This document shows, one piece after another, positions 24,047 to 36,108 of a stretch of DNA of 64,000 bases. The position numbers and the translations under genes were made by a program. Source of the DNA: Paramecium tetraurelia (Eukaryota > Ciliophora > Oligohymenophorea > Peniculida > Parameciidae); NCBI RefSeq assembly GCF_000165425.1, contig NW_001799035.1, positions 110,741-174,740 on the forward strand, given 5' to 3'. Every line of letters begins with the position of its first letter. Position 1 is the first letter of the stretch. Below the pieces are notes generated by a model. It saw nothing but the letters and a program-made list of their open reading frames with translations, was not told the origin of the DNA and did not search any database.

Positions 24047-27000
24047 ATGAATAAAGTAATCTTAACACTTATGATAATTGCAATAACCTATGCAACTTAA
24101 GCAGAAATGAAATCCTCGCATTTTAAAACTCGAGAGAGTAGTATTTGATTCGTATTTATTTCAAGGCTTGAGCTTTTAAGATGCCAATGATATAAATACA
24201 AATAAATTCACCTGCTAAATGGGTTTTGACTTTTATGATTACACCATCATAGAGTTATCTAAATGGGCTGATATTATTGAGCATAGAGATTAATTACAAA
24301 GAGATTTAACAATCATTGATTAAATCAGTAGATTGGTTGATAAGGCAAAACATATTGATGATAGCTAATAATAAAGTATGAATGTTAAAAATTTAGGAAT
24401 GTTCTTGCAAATAACTGGAAGCCTATAAAATTCTTTATTAGATATGACTCTTGCTTAATTAAATCATTAATGGGCTAGAGGAAATCTAGATTAATGCATA
24501 GAATATATGAGATAATTCTAAAATACTGTAGGGCATACAGAGCGAGTTACTATGGCAAATAGAATTATGGATTATTTAGAAAACATGAAATATTAAATAA
24601 ATAGAAATTTAAACGAATGCGCTTAATACAGACAATCATCAAGATTAAGATAAAAAATAAGGGATTTATAGATGAGAAAAAGAGAATGTCAAGAGAATTA
24701 TAGTAGAAATAATCGAAGAGATATCAGTAATTAATACCCATACAATAAAAAACAGAATTATGAATATGAATATGGTTAGTATCGTTCTAATTAAGGTTCA
24801 TCAGTTACTTAATAAGACATCACTTAAATTAAACCCAATAGGCATTAGCCTTATAACAGATAGCCAATTTTTTATAATGATGACGAAGTATGCCCTTAAG
24901 GTGAAGAGGATGATTCACCAAAAAATTTAACAGAGGAGTAGAATGAAGATAGTGTGGAAAAAGTTGAGGAAAGAGTGGATAAAGTTGAAGAAGAACCTAA
25001 AATCGAATCACCAGAAGAACAAGAGATTGAGATAGAACCTAGTCCGGATAGTAATTAAATTAAGGAAGAGGAGGATGAATAAAAATTAGAAAATGATTCA
25101 AATTTAGATGACAAAAAGCCAAGAGAAATCATAATTGAAAGAGAATTTGGCCCAGATTCAGAACATCAAAATAATTATGACGAGCCAGAGGAATGCACAA
25201 CTGCTGAATAAACGGAATTAGAATTAGATCCTACAGACAATAATAACTCTGAGCAACCATAATAATAAGATGATAAGGATGAATAAGAGGTTGAACGGGA
25301 ATAAAATTAATTAGAAAAAGAATAGGACAAAGAATAAAACATAGAAAAAGACGAAGAATAGGATAATGTATAGGATAGAGAATAAGACTTAGAATAGGAT
25401 AAAGAAAAGAATAAAGAATAGGATAAAGAATAAGATAAAGAGTAGGAGAATGATTAGGATTAAGAATAGGAGAATGAATAAGATGAAGAATAGGAAAAAG
25501 AATAAGAAAAAGATAAGGAAAAAGAAAAAGAAAAATAGAAAAGTGGACCATTAGAGATTCCTCCAGATGATGATGAAGAGCCTGTTGAAGGAGAATTAGT
25601 AAAGACAGAAGGTATTGGAGCTTCATCTGATGGTAGAATAGGAAATTAATAGACATAATAAAAATAGTTAATAGGATAAAGAATAAGAGAAGCAAAAATA
25701 GTAAGAAAGAACCTAGGATAAAGAATAAGATAGGCAAAAGTCATAAGATAGAACCTAGGATAAATAATAAGATAAGCAAAATTAATAAGACAGAACCTAG
25801 GATAAAGAATAAGATAAGCAAAAATAATAAGACAGAACCTCAGATAAAGAATAAGATAAGTAAAAATAATAAGACAGAACCTCAGATAATGAATAAGATA
25901 AGCAAAAGTAATAAGAAAGAACCTAGGATAAAGAATAAAATAAGCAAAAATAATAAGACAGAACCTCAGATAAAGAATAAGATAAGCAAAAATAATAAGA
26001 CAGAACCTCAGATAATGAATAAGATAAGCAAAAGTAATAAGATAGAACCTAGGATAAAGAATAAAATAAGCAAAAATAATAAGACAGAACCTCAGATAAT
26101 GAATAAGATAAGCAACAGTAATAAGATAGAACCTAGGATAAAGAATAAGATAAGCAAAAATAATAAGACAGAACCTCAGATAAAGAATAAGATAAGCAAA
26201 AATAATAAGACAGAACCTCAGATAATGAATAAGATAAGCAAAAGTAATAAGATAGAACCTAGGATAAAGAATAAAATAAGCAAAAATAATAAGACAGAAC
26301 CTCAGATAATGAATAAGATAAGCAACAGTAATAAGATAGAACCTAGGATAAAGAATAAAATAAGCAAAAATAATAAGACAGAACCTCAGATAATGAATAA
26401 GATAGGCAAAAGTCATAAGATAGAACCTAGGATAAAGAATAAGATAAGCAAAAATAATAAGGCAGAACCTAGGATAAAGAATAAGAAAAGGAAAAAGAAA
26501 AAGAAAAATAAAAAAGTGGACCATTAGAGATTCCTCCAGATGATGATGAAGAACCTGTTGAAGGAGAATTAGTTAAAACAGAAGGTATTGGAGCATCATC
26601 TGATGGTAGAATAGGAAATTAATAGACATAATAGTAAAAATAACAATTATAAAATGATAAAGTGAGCGAAAAGAAAAAACTCCGGGATGAAGAGTCAGAA
26701 AATAAATTAAAAAGTGAAACTCTACAAAATAATGATCATGAAAGTGAAGAAGATGTTTATGAATAAGATGAAGTTGATGAACCTGACGGAAGAGGAGGAA
26801 CCATAAAGGTAAAGAAAATAGTTAAAAGAAGAGTGAAAAAAACCAAGAGAATCAGCGGATCTAGCTCTTCTTAATCATCAAGTGGAAAAAGTTCATCAAT
26901 AAGTAGTAGTTAATCTAATAAGTCTACTGGAGGTAGTTCATCAACTTCTACATAAAGTTAAAATTCTTAATAAAAATCATCATCCTCAGATTATAAGCCT

Positions 27001-30000
27001 CCAAGATATGGAGATGATGCAAGCGAAGAAGACATATTTGAATAAGTTGAAGTTGAAGAACCAGATGGAAGAGGAGGAACGAAAAAAGTAAAAACAATGG
27101 TTAGAAAAAGAGTTAAAAAGAACAAAAAAACAACTGGAGCATCAGGATCCTCATCATCTTCATCTTAAAAATCCAGTTCCTCTGGTTCATCAAGCTCCTC
27201 AAGTTCTTCTGGTTCATCAAGCTCATCAAGTTCTTCTGGATCATCAAGTTCCTCAAGTTCTTCTGGTTCATCAAGCTCATCAAGTTCTTCTGGTTCTTCA
27301 AGCTCATCAAGTTCATCAAGTTCTTCTGGTTCATCAAGCTCATCAAGTTCATCAATAAGTAGTAGTAAATCTAATAAGTCTACTGGAGGTAGTTCATCAA
27401 CATCTACCCAAAATTAAAATTCTCAATAAGAATCATCTTCAGACTATAAGCCTCCAAGATATGGAGATGATGCAAGTGAAGAAGACATATTTGAATAAGT
27501 TGAAGTTGAAGAACCAGATGGAAGAGGAGGAACGAAAAAAGTAAAAACAATGGTTAGAAAAAGAGTTAAAAAGACTAAAAAAACAACTGGAGCATCAGGA
27601 TCCTCATCGTCTTCATCTTAAAAATCCAGTTCCTCTGGTTCATCAAGCTCATCAAGTTCATCAAGTTCTTCTGGTTCATCAAGCTCATCAAGTTCATCAA
27701 TAAGTAGTGGTTAATCTAATAAGTCTACCGGAGGTAGTTCATCAACTTCTGCATAAAGTTAAAATTCTTAATAAAAATCATCATCCTCAGATTATAAGCC
27801 TCCAAGATATGGAGATGATGCAAGCGAAGAAGACATATTTGAATAAGTTGAAGTTGAAGAACCAGATGGAAGAGGAGGAACGAAAAAAGTAAAAACAATG
27901 GTTAGAAAAAGAGTTAAAAAGACCAAAAAAACAACTGGAGCATCAGGATCCTCATCGTCTTCATCTTAAAAATCCAGTTCCTCTGGTTCATCAAGCTCCT
28001 CAAGCTCATCAATTTCCTCAAGTTCTTCTGGTTCATCAAGTTCTTCTAATACAAAATCATCAAGTTCAACAAGTGGGACCACTCATAATTCTAATGAACA
28101 TACTTAATCATAAGTCAGCCAAGAATCTTTAAACAAATCAAAAGTTAGTCAATCAGTTGCAGATAAATTAACATAAAAATATTCTGAAGCTGAATCAAGG
28201 GAGCAAGCATAATCATCCACTTCTGATTCCAGAAATATCTAAAGTGGAAGCGCAAACAAATAATAAATTGCATCTGGAGGTTCAAGCAGCAGTTCAAATA
28301 GCAGTTCAGCCAATAAGTCAAGCAGTAGCTCAAGCAGTAGTTCAAGCAGTAGTTCAAGCAGCAGTTCAAGCAGCAGTTAAAAATAAAGCTCAAGTAGCAA
28401 TGCAAGTAATGCTAAGAGTTCTAGCAATTCAAATACTAATAATTCAAGCTAAAAATCTGCATCATAGGCTTCCTAAAGTCAAAATGGTAAGTAGGCATCT
28501 TCTTCCAGCAAATCATCCTCCTCAAAAGGCTCTTCAGGATCAAAGAAAAATGTTGTGAAAACTGAGGATGGAGAAGAAGTTTGGGAAGAAGTTACTGTCG
28601 AAGAGGTAACAGAATACACAATAGACTCCGACGGAAATATGAAAGTTATTTCTTAGACAAGTACATAAATTCCAAAGACAAAAACATACTATCTAAATTC
28701 AATAGGGGAATAATAAATAAATCTTGATAGTGAACAAAATGATGAAAACGATTTTAAAAACTCCTTTGAAAACTCTAAAAATGAGTCTATTCCTGATAAT
28801 GATACATACGATCTAAACGATTTCGGCAATGATTATCTCTATGAAAAAGATGGAGATAAATAAGAGGATAATTTACAGGAAAATGAATAAGTGTTAGAAG
28901 AAGATGGGCCTAATAATGTTTAAGAGTAGTAAAGTGAAATAATTGTAGATCCATAATTAGAAGATGACTAAGACTATATTTATTATCAAATAGAAGGTGA
29001 TTCTATTATCTATTATTAATATGATGCTATTAAAAACGTTTACCATAAGGTTAAGATAGTTGATCCAGAATAAAAAAAATCTCTTATAATATAGGATTCC
29101 TAATTTGATGATGTATTAGATGATGTGATAAATGAGAATAAAGATTAAGAAACATTGCCAGCAGAAGACGCAATTGGGTAAGAAAAAGTCAATAAATAAG
29201 AGCAAAAAGTGTCAGAAGATGAATAGAAGGCAGAAGCTCAAAAAAAATTGTCAAAAGAAAATTCTTAAAATTAAGAAAAAAATTCTTCTAACGAGGTCGA
29301 ACCTAAAGATAATAAAAATTAGCCGGAGGTTAAAAATACCGAGGAAGGTGAATAAACAAAATAAAAAGAAGATTTGGGTTAGGATGGCAAATAATTATAA
29401 AAATAAGAAGATTAAACAGAAGAAAAGATAGGAAACAGAGTTAAGGGTCTTATCAAAGAAGAAAATGTTAAAATAGATAGTATTAGTTCTGAAAAAGATC
29501 AAATAGAAGTAAAAGATGAGAAAGAAAAATCTTTAAAAATTTAATCATTGAAAGAGGAGTTCAATCCTAATGAACCCACCTAATATGAACCACCAAAGCA
29601 TAAAGTTAATGTTAGACCAAAGACAGAGAAGGTTAATATACCAGTGTCTACAAAATATGTGAAATCTTCTTATGATGGTGATGTTGCTGAATAATTTGAA
29701 TTTGCAGACAGAGAGCTCCTTTAAGATTCTGATGAATATGGATATGGATTTTGGGTGAGATACACTTCAAATGCACCAAAAGTACATGTAAGAAAACCAG
29801 AAACCTATTATTTCTTATCTCGACTAACCTCAAATCAAGAATACAAAGACTTGGCTTATTATGGGGATAGAACTTTAGCTATATTTATGATAGAAAATTC
29901 CTTTATTTTTTCCACCTATGATCATTAAGAAAAGAAAAAAGTAAAAGACTAGGTTGTGGCCTTAAATGAAGATTTAGACAGCATGTGGTACTTTATCACA

Positions 30001-33000
30001 TTCTCATACAGCACAGCTAAAAAATCTGCAGTGGGTTTTGTGATTGGTTATGGGGATAATAATAAAATTTTAAAGGCAGAAATTTAATGCAGACATGTAC
30101 CACCATAATACTTTAAACTATTGATTGGTGGAAAACATATGACATATGAAGGATTTAATGGCCAATTTGCAAATATATTTTATGATATTGATGCTCCAGC
30201 CTTTGTAGACACAGAGGCAAAAATAATAGAAATCATAAAGACCATTTCAAATGCGCCTCAATAAGTTACAAATTTAATCGATTTAGAAGTTATATCAACT
30301 CCAAAATTATTCAATGCTAATACAGCAAGCGATTCTGTCATATTGGATCCTCAAGAGTCTTAACTAATAATTGAAGAATATAGCGTTGCAGCTTGGTTTA
30401 GATGGATTGATGACTTAAAAGTGGATAGTGAAAATACTTTCTAAATATTTAATTTAAGATCAAATGAAAAAAAATCGTAAGGAAAAGGAATTTTAGGTGA
30501 CAGATCATTAGAAATGCATTATATTTATGGAGGAGGATCTTAAAGTTCTGTATACTTTAATACTTATACGATTGAAGGTAATAAAGCAAAAGGATCAAGT
30601 TATTTATCAAAAATAGTGTAATCTCCTAATTATATTTGGTAATATGGCTATATGGCATATGATAATGATAAAATGAAAGTTTATGGAGCATTAATAAGAC
30701 CAGGAAAATCTAATGAGATTACATTCGACCCAATTCAACATAAATTGATAACCAAATTATACTTCACCTTAGGAGGAGACGATTATGTTTCGCCATTTAA
30801 TGGTAAAATTGGATATGTAGGAGTGTACTTAGGACCTGGAGCATACAGGTAAGCACTTAATTTTGGTTAATAATTTTAATATGGAGATGGTGCCATGAAC
30901 GTGTTTTAATTAATGAAACCAATTCAATATAAAGAAGATGCTTTAGACCCTAATGTAGTAAGAGATTGCGCCTATGATGGTGAAAGTTCATTAGTAGACA
31001 AGATTCTAATTCATGATGACTAGAAATTAAGAATAAATGGCTAAAGTGAATATTCATTTGGAATGTGGACTAGATGGTTGAGTACGATGCCTAAGTATTT
31101 GGTATAAAGAGGAGCAGTTCATAATATTGCTCGATTAGGTACTGAGCCTTACTTGATTGAATCAGTTGATGGTAAATTAAAAAGAGCAAATAATAGAGCA
31201 TAAACACCAAAGGATTAAACTTTGGCAGTAACCTTAAGCAAAGAAGCATATGAATTTTATACCTATAGTGCCAAGGATGAAATAGAATTTACAAAATTAG
31301 AAGGCTGGTGGAATTACATTTACTTTGGATATAAAAGATTTGGAGATAAGGGTACAGCGAGAGGATATGTTTAGTTTGGTGTAGATGGTGAGATAAAGGA
31401 GGTTTCTTTTGATATTTACCATGATTATATTTTGGAATATGTTGAATTTGTAGTTGGTAAGTCATAGGCACCATTCTTTAATGGTTAAATGGCGAAAATA
31501 TAATGTTCAATTGGGCCAGGAGCATTTGTGCAAAGTGCTGATAATCTAAGACTATATACTTAAAATACACTACCTGAAAAAGCTTAAATACATCCAGTTT
31601 CAAGATAAACTCAATAATTAATTGGTACACCAGTTAATGAGCCTTCCAATTAATTTTAATTTGATAAATTTTAAGGAGCTCTAGAATATGCAATTTCAGG
31701 TTGGGTTAAATGGAGTGGTATATAAAAATTTGGTAAAGTGTCTCATATTATCACAATGGCATAAAAGAGATTAGCTGACTTGGATGGAAAGAATGAGGAA
31801 ACGCTAAAGATTCAGAGATCTGATTTATCGTATATTTACTCAACTTATAATTGCAAAGGTGAAGATTGTTCTAAAATTTAAATTAAAGAATAATAATTTG
31901 GAGAGTATTGGGATTAATGGTCTTATGTATATTTTGGCTATTCAACTCCGTTGAAGAAGGCATTTGGTTATATTAAGTATATATTTAGTGATGACAAATT
32001 TTTGTTAGATGATATTAATCATTTTTATTTGGCTGTTTTCAGTGTAATAATAGGAAGTGAATCGGTTAAATTTTAAGGTTAAATGAAAACATGGGTAATT
32101 AATATTGGATAAGGATCTTATAGAGAGGGTGGATTTGAGAGTGATGAAAATATTAAAGTTCATTTTGGATTTATAAGTGGAACTGATCACATTAAATTAT
32201 AATAAGCAGGATAAGAGGCTCATCATGAAGAATAAGTTCTAGAATGTTCAGCAAATGGCAAAGAAGTTCCTTTGCATGTACAATTTGAATAAAGTGATAA
32301 ATTAAATCTTTAAGGAGTAAGTGAATATGGTTATGGATTTTGGGCTAGATTTTAACATTTCGCAAATAAAGGTGTGTTATATTAATAGCCATAATGGATG
32401 GGTATGGCTAGATTGACAAGTTAAAAAGATTATAAAGATTTTGATTAACCAGGAGATAGAGTCCTATTGGTGTTGATGGGCAAAAATGTTTATCACTTTT
32501 CAACTTACAATGTACAACCAGCCTCAAATAATGTGAATGGAAATATACCTTATGCAATAGAATCAGAAAGTGAATGGACATACATTTATTTTAGTTATAA
32601 GAGAATTTCCTAGACTCTGGGACATGCAGTAGCTTTTACTTCTTTTGGAGAAATCACACCTGGTATTTAAATGGATGTATTACATAATTTACTCTAAAAT
32701 TATTTGTAATTAACGATTGGACATGCAGGTAAATATTATCCAAACTTTAATGGGTAAATCACAACAGTAAGATTCAATTTAGGACCTGGAGCATTTGTTG
32801 AAAATACAGCAGGCATTATGGCTAGAATTAAGAATAAAGATCCAAAACCTGATATTTTATCAGTTCCTAAAATCTATGAAGTATTTGTTGGTAAACAAGA
32901 TGCTACAAAACTTAAAATTGATAATCCTGTCATTATTGAGTAAGAAGCGAGAGAATATTCAGTTTAATTATGGTTCAGATGGTTCAAAACTCCAGTTAAA

Positions 33001-36000
33001 CCAAATTAAGTGATTTATAGATTATCAGCTAACAGAGCTGAAAATGATGCCTAGAAGATTGGTGATAAGGTGTTAATGCTAACTCATATTGGAACTGCTT
33101 TATTTAGTACTTACACTTTACAAGATTCAATTATGAATGTCCCTTTTGAATGTAACATACCAAGATAATCACTTGAAATTTGGACATTTGCTTATTTCGC
33201 TTATTCTAAGAAGGAAAGAAAAGTATAATATTATTTGAAAGCTGATGCTCATGAAAATAAAGGATTAGAACCTATAATACATGCCGTATCTTCTAAGTTT
33301 TGGTTGTATGCAGGAAGAGATGGTCTTTTGGAGAACTTTAATAGTAGAGTGGCGTAATTAACCTTAAATTTTGGTGAGGGATCTTTTCGTAAAGAAAACT
33401 TTTTATAATTGCCAGTATATTTGTTATCTACAAAACTATTTTCATAAGAAAAGAAGAATAATTGGGAAAATTCAGGAAAGATAGTTTTTGGTTAACCTTA
33501 AACTGTTAAATTTGTAGATGAACCAGATAGACCAATTGAATCAATGTAAGAATATAGCATAGGGTTTTGGTGCAGGTTTTTATAAGCATGGCCTGAAAGA
33601 TTGTATAGATTATAATAGGAAATGTAATTAGTTAGATTAACCTCTAATGAATAGATAGAAGTTGGTAAAATAGCAATGGGAGATAGGATATTGGCATCTC
33701 ATGTTATTTAAGGTCATTTTCAATTTTCTACCTATGACTTGAATGATGATGCACCTAATGAATTAAGAACTATACCATATTCTAAATTAGAAGGATAATG
33801 GAATTATATCTACATGGGTTATTAGAGAGTAAGCTAATTAGCCTCATATTTTGTTTTTGATGGAAAAGAGATATAGTAGGCTAAAAACTAAGATTTATTA
33901 CACAAGCCTTTGGGAGACTATGTTATTTTCCACTTAGGAGGTGAGCCAGATATCCCTGGATTTTAAGGATTAATGTGCAAGATAGCAGTAAACTTCGGAG
34001 TTGGATCATTCTTTGGTTTGGTAGAAGATGTGAAGAAAACGATTGACAATTCATTTGCCCTTGATTAATAACTGACTGTGGACTTTATTCATAAGGAAAA
34101 ACATGGATAATAAGAATTAATTGGTAAATTGGAAACAGTCGCTGATGATGTCGGAGGAGCTGAATTGAGAGGGGATACTTGGTCTTAAGTTGGTGAATAT
34201 TCAATCAGTGGATGGCTCAAGATTGCTGAACTTAAAGGATAAAATGCCAACGATTGTTAAATCTTATTTAGAGTTACTAATAATGATAAGGAGCATTTAA
34301 ATGACAAAAGATTTTAAGGAGATAGGACACTTTATGCCTCTGTTTGTGTGGATTCCATTAAATTATCCACTTACACCATACATGGATTGAAAGATTGGAA
34401 TGAAGCCAAGTTCTTGGAAGAAAAGGTGGATTTAGGTCATAATAAGAAGGCATGGATATATATTTATATGGGATACAATGAAGATATTTAAGAGGTTCAT
34501 GCATTGCTACATTTGTTCGATCAAGATAAACCTCTTATTTTTAAAGGAGTTTAACATTATGTACCACATTATACAGGGATCTATGTAGCCAAAGATCCAT
34601 TTACTAAAAGATTCTAAGGTGATCTATAAAAGTGGGTTGCCTAATATGGTTCAAATGCCTTTATTAGTATTTAAAAGCGAGGTTATGAAGATATGTTAAC
34701 AAATTATAGAGCTTTGGCAACTAACTAAAAATATATGTGGTTTTCTAAAGAAGATGGAGTAATTGAAACAGAAAAAGCTATAACATAAGTCTTTACTACT
34801 GAAGTCGAATCTGTTGATGAATATTCTATAGGTGTTTGGACCAGATGGTTAATTTCCTTCCCAACTACTCTTACTGAAAGATAAGAAAGACATAATATTT
34901 TCAGGTTCTCATCTAATAAAGAAGATTAAGATAAAAGCGAATTGGGAGACAGGGTATTGGCTGCATTTTTAACTCTTGGAAATTATGAATTTAGCACATA
35001 TGATGTTCTCAAACCATCTAATGCAGTTGATGCCAAATTACCATATACAGAATTAGAAGGTGCTTGGACATATGTTTATGCAACTTACAAAACTGGGTAG
35101 TTCTATGGAATGGTGTTGTTTAGAGAATAGTAAAAAGCCTAACATATTGAATTATAAGTCCAACATAAGGCATTAACTGGCTATTCCAAGTTTGTTTTAG
35201 GAGCTAAAGAGTTTGGATTCAGAGGATTTCATGGATGGTTATTTGATCCTAGAATCTTCTTGGGTTAAGGATCATTTATTAATGAAGGTTAGAAAGTTGT
35301 TGACATGGTACTCAAGCTGCATCGTAAATTACCAGTCCAACCACTTGATGCTGAAGATTTTAAGTGGCCTGTCTAAATGATAGACACTACTCTTTAAGAT
35401 GAAATAAATAACAAAAAAGATAAGTTTTCATTTACATTCAATGATAAACCAGGTTTGGTTGAATACTCATATGGGTTCTGGATGTAAAATGCTGTCCTTA
35501 CACCTGAATTAAATGATGAATACAGAGGCCTGGTAAGATTATCAACAAACAACGAAGGTTCTGATGAAAGATATATTGGTGATAGAACTCTAGCTTTATT
35601 TACAAAGACTGATGAAATCGTAGCTAGTACTTATACTCTCAAGGATCCTACTTTCGAACCAGTTACGCATACTTTCAAACTCATACCTTATTAATGGTCT
35701 TTTGTTTATTTCGGTTATATTCCTGGAAGGGCAAGAATCTATATTTTGGGAATCAAGGGACCTGAAGAATAGATTTTGAATGTAAAACATGCTATTCCAA
35801 ATTCTTTTTATCTTAATTTAATTAAAGATTAATCCCATCCTCTATTTTTTGTAAATAATTTATTTAATTTTAGGGAAAATTTTATGGATTTAAATTATTA
35901 TTTGGATAGGGTAGCTATTTGGCCAATCCTTAAGAAATTATAGAAAAATGGCCTTATGATCCAAAAGCATTGCCACCTCCTCCAAAATAAGAGGAAAAAA

Positions 36001-36068
36001 TCCTATCATTAAATTCAGCCAAAGTAGATAGGGCATAAAATAAGGATCATGAAAAGTTTGAAGAATGA
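24047..36068 (+). CDS. Giant secreted repeat protein with ten LamG/ConA-like units
   Basis: About 3,980 residues. A signal peptide (MNKVILTLMIIAITYATQA) is followed by a helical, partly Cys-containing region (about 25-280), a very acidic/Gln-rich stalk with a 19-copy 14-residue array, Ser-rich modules, an acidic linker, and ten tandem units of about 213 residues with EYSxGFWxRW, GDRxLA...STY, WxYIYFGY, FNG and LGPGAF motifs. The unit pattern fits a LamG/concanavalin-A-like lectin fold; the sugar is unknown. Clear introns: 24141-24165 and 35851-35873. The frame breaks between stalk and array (see findings), so the gene as drawn needs one extra short splice. No transmembrane helix or GPI signal is evident. 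Likely secreted, cell-surface or trichocyst cargo. Confidence 0.75.
25515..25659 (+). repeat. Flanking duplicate block, copy 1
   Basis: A block encoding a Lys/Glu run then SGPLEIPPDDDEEPVEGELV and KTEGIGASSDGRIGNQQTQQ. It is repeated almost base for base at 26487-26630 on the other side of the 42-bp array. The two copies start 973 bp apart, which is one more than a multiple of three. Confidence 0.85.
25675..26472 (+). repeat. Tandem array, 19 units of 42 bp
   Basis: Exactly 19 units of 42 bp. In the frame that continues downstream each unit encodes 14 residues of the type DKEQDKQKQQDRTS. Units fall into variants that alternate in a higher-order pattern; a five-unit (210-bp) block recurs at least twice between about 25930 and 26350. 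TAA and TAG are read as Gln, and with the standard code several frames on both strands are open. The variant containing AAAGTAATAAG holds a 19-nt GTA...TAG string. Recent amplification by unequal exchange is the likely origin. Confidence 0.9.
26487..26630 (+). repeat. Flanking duplicate block, copy 2
   Basis: Second copy of the block found at 25515-25659, in the main downstream reading frame. The array therefore sits between direct repeats, suggesting that the duplication and the amplification are linked. Confidence 0.85.
26745..28040 (+). repeat. Four Ser-rich / acidic-basic modules
   Basis: A module encoding PPRYGDDASEEDIFEQ, VEVEEPDGRGGTKKVKTM and VRKRVKKTKKTTGASG followed by a poly-Ser tract (TCA/AGC/AGT mixes) occurs four times, the first copy being divergent. 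Copies 2-4 are nearly identical at the nucleotide level. Poly-Ser lengths differ between copies, so the region is probably length-polymorphic. Such tracts resemble heavily phosphorylated or O-glycosylated linkers. Confidence 0.85.
29680..35930 (+). repeat. Ten LamG/ConA-like protein repeats
   Basis: Ten protein-level repeats spaced about 640 bp apart, recognised by EYxxGFWxR near 29735, 30380, 31050, 31690, 32320, 32955, 33550, 34200, 34820 and 35460. Each unit ends in G-[PQEV]-G-[AS]-[FY]. DNA identity between units is low, so these are old, diverged repeats, unlike the young 42-bp array. The shared aromatic and Gly positions suggest a beta-sandwich lectin fold. I infer this from the pattern only. 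Confidence 0.8.
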
Positions 36069-36108
36069 TTTGTTTTAAACTCAAATTTAAATATAATTTA
36101 TCATATTA

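Noticed and set aside
25856-25892. GTAAAA...CTCAG (26 nt) in the array as the intron that repairs the giant gene
   Set aside because: It avoids the TGA but leads into a third frame that does not match the downstream block.
25675-26472. CRISPR-like array
   Set aside because: Units are directly tandem with no spacers and are coding; a eukaryotic minisatellite within an exon.
25646-26524. 292-residue minus-strand ORF rich in Phe/Leu/Ile/Tyr repeats
   Set aside because: It is the antisense shadow of the 42-bp array; the unit simply lacks stops on that strand.
28145-28405. Cys/Leu-rich minus-strand ORF
   Set aside because: Antisense of poly-Ser codons in the giant gene.
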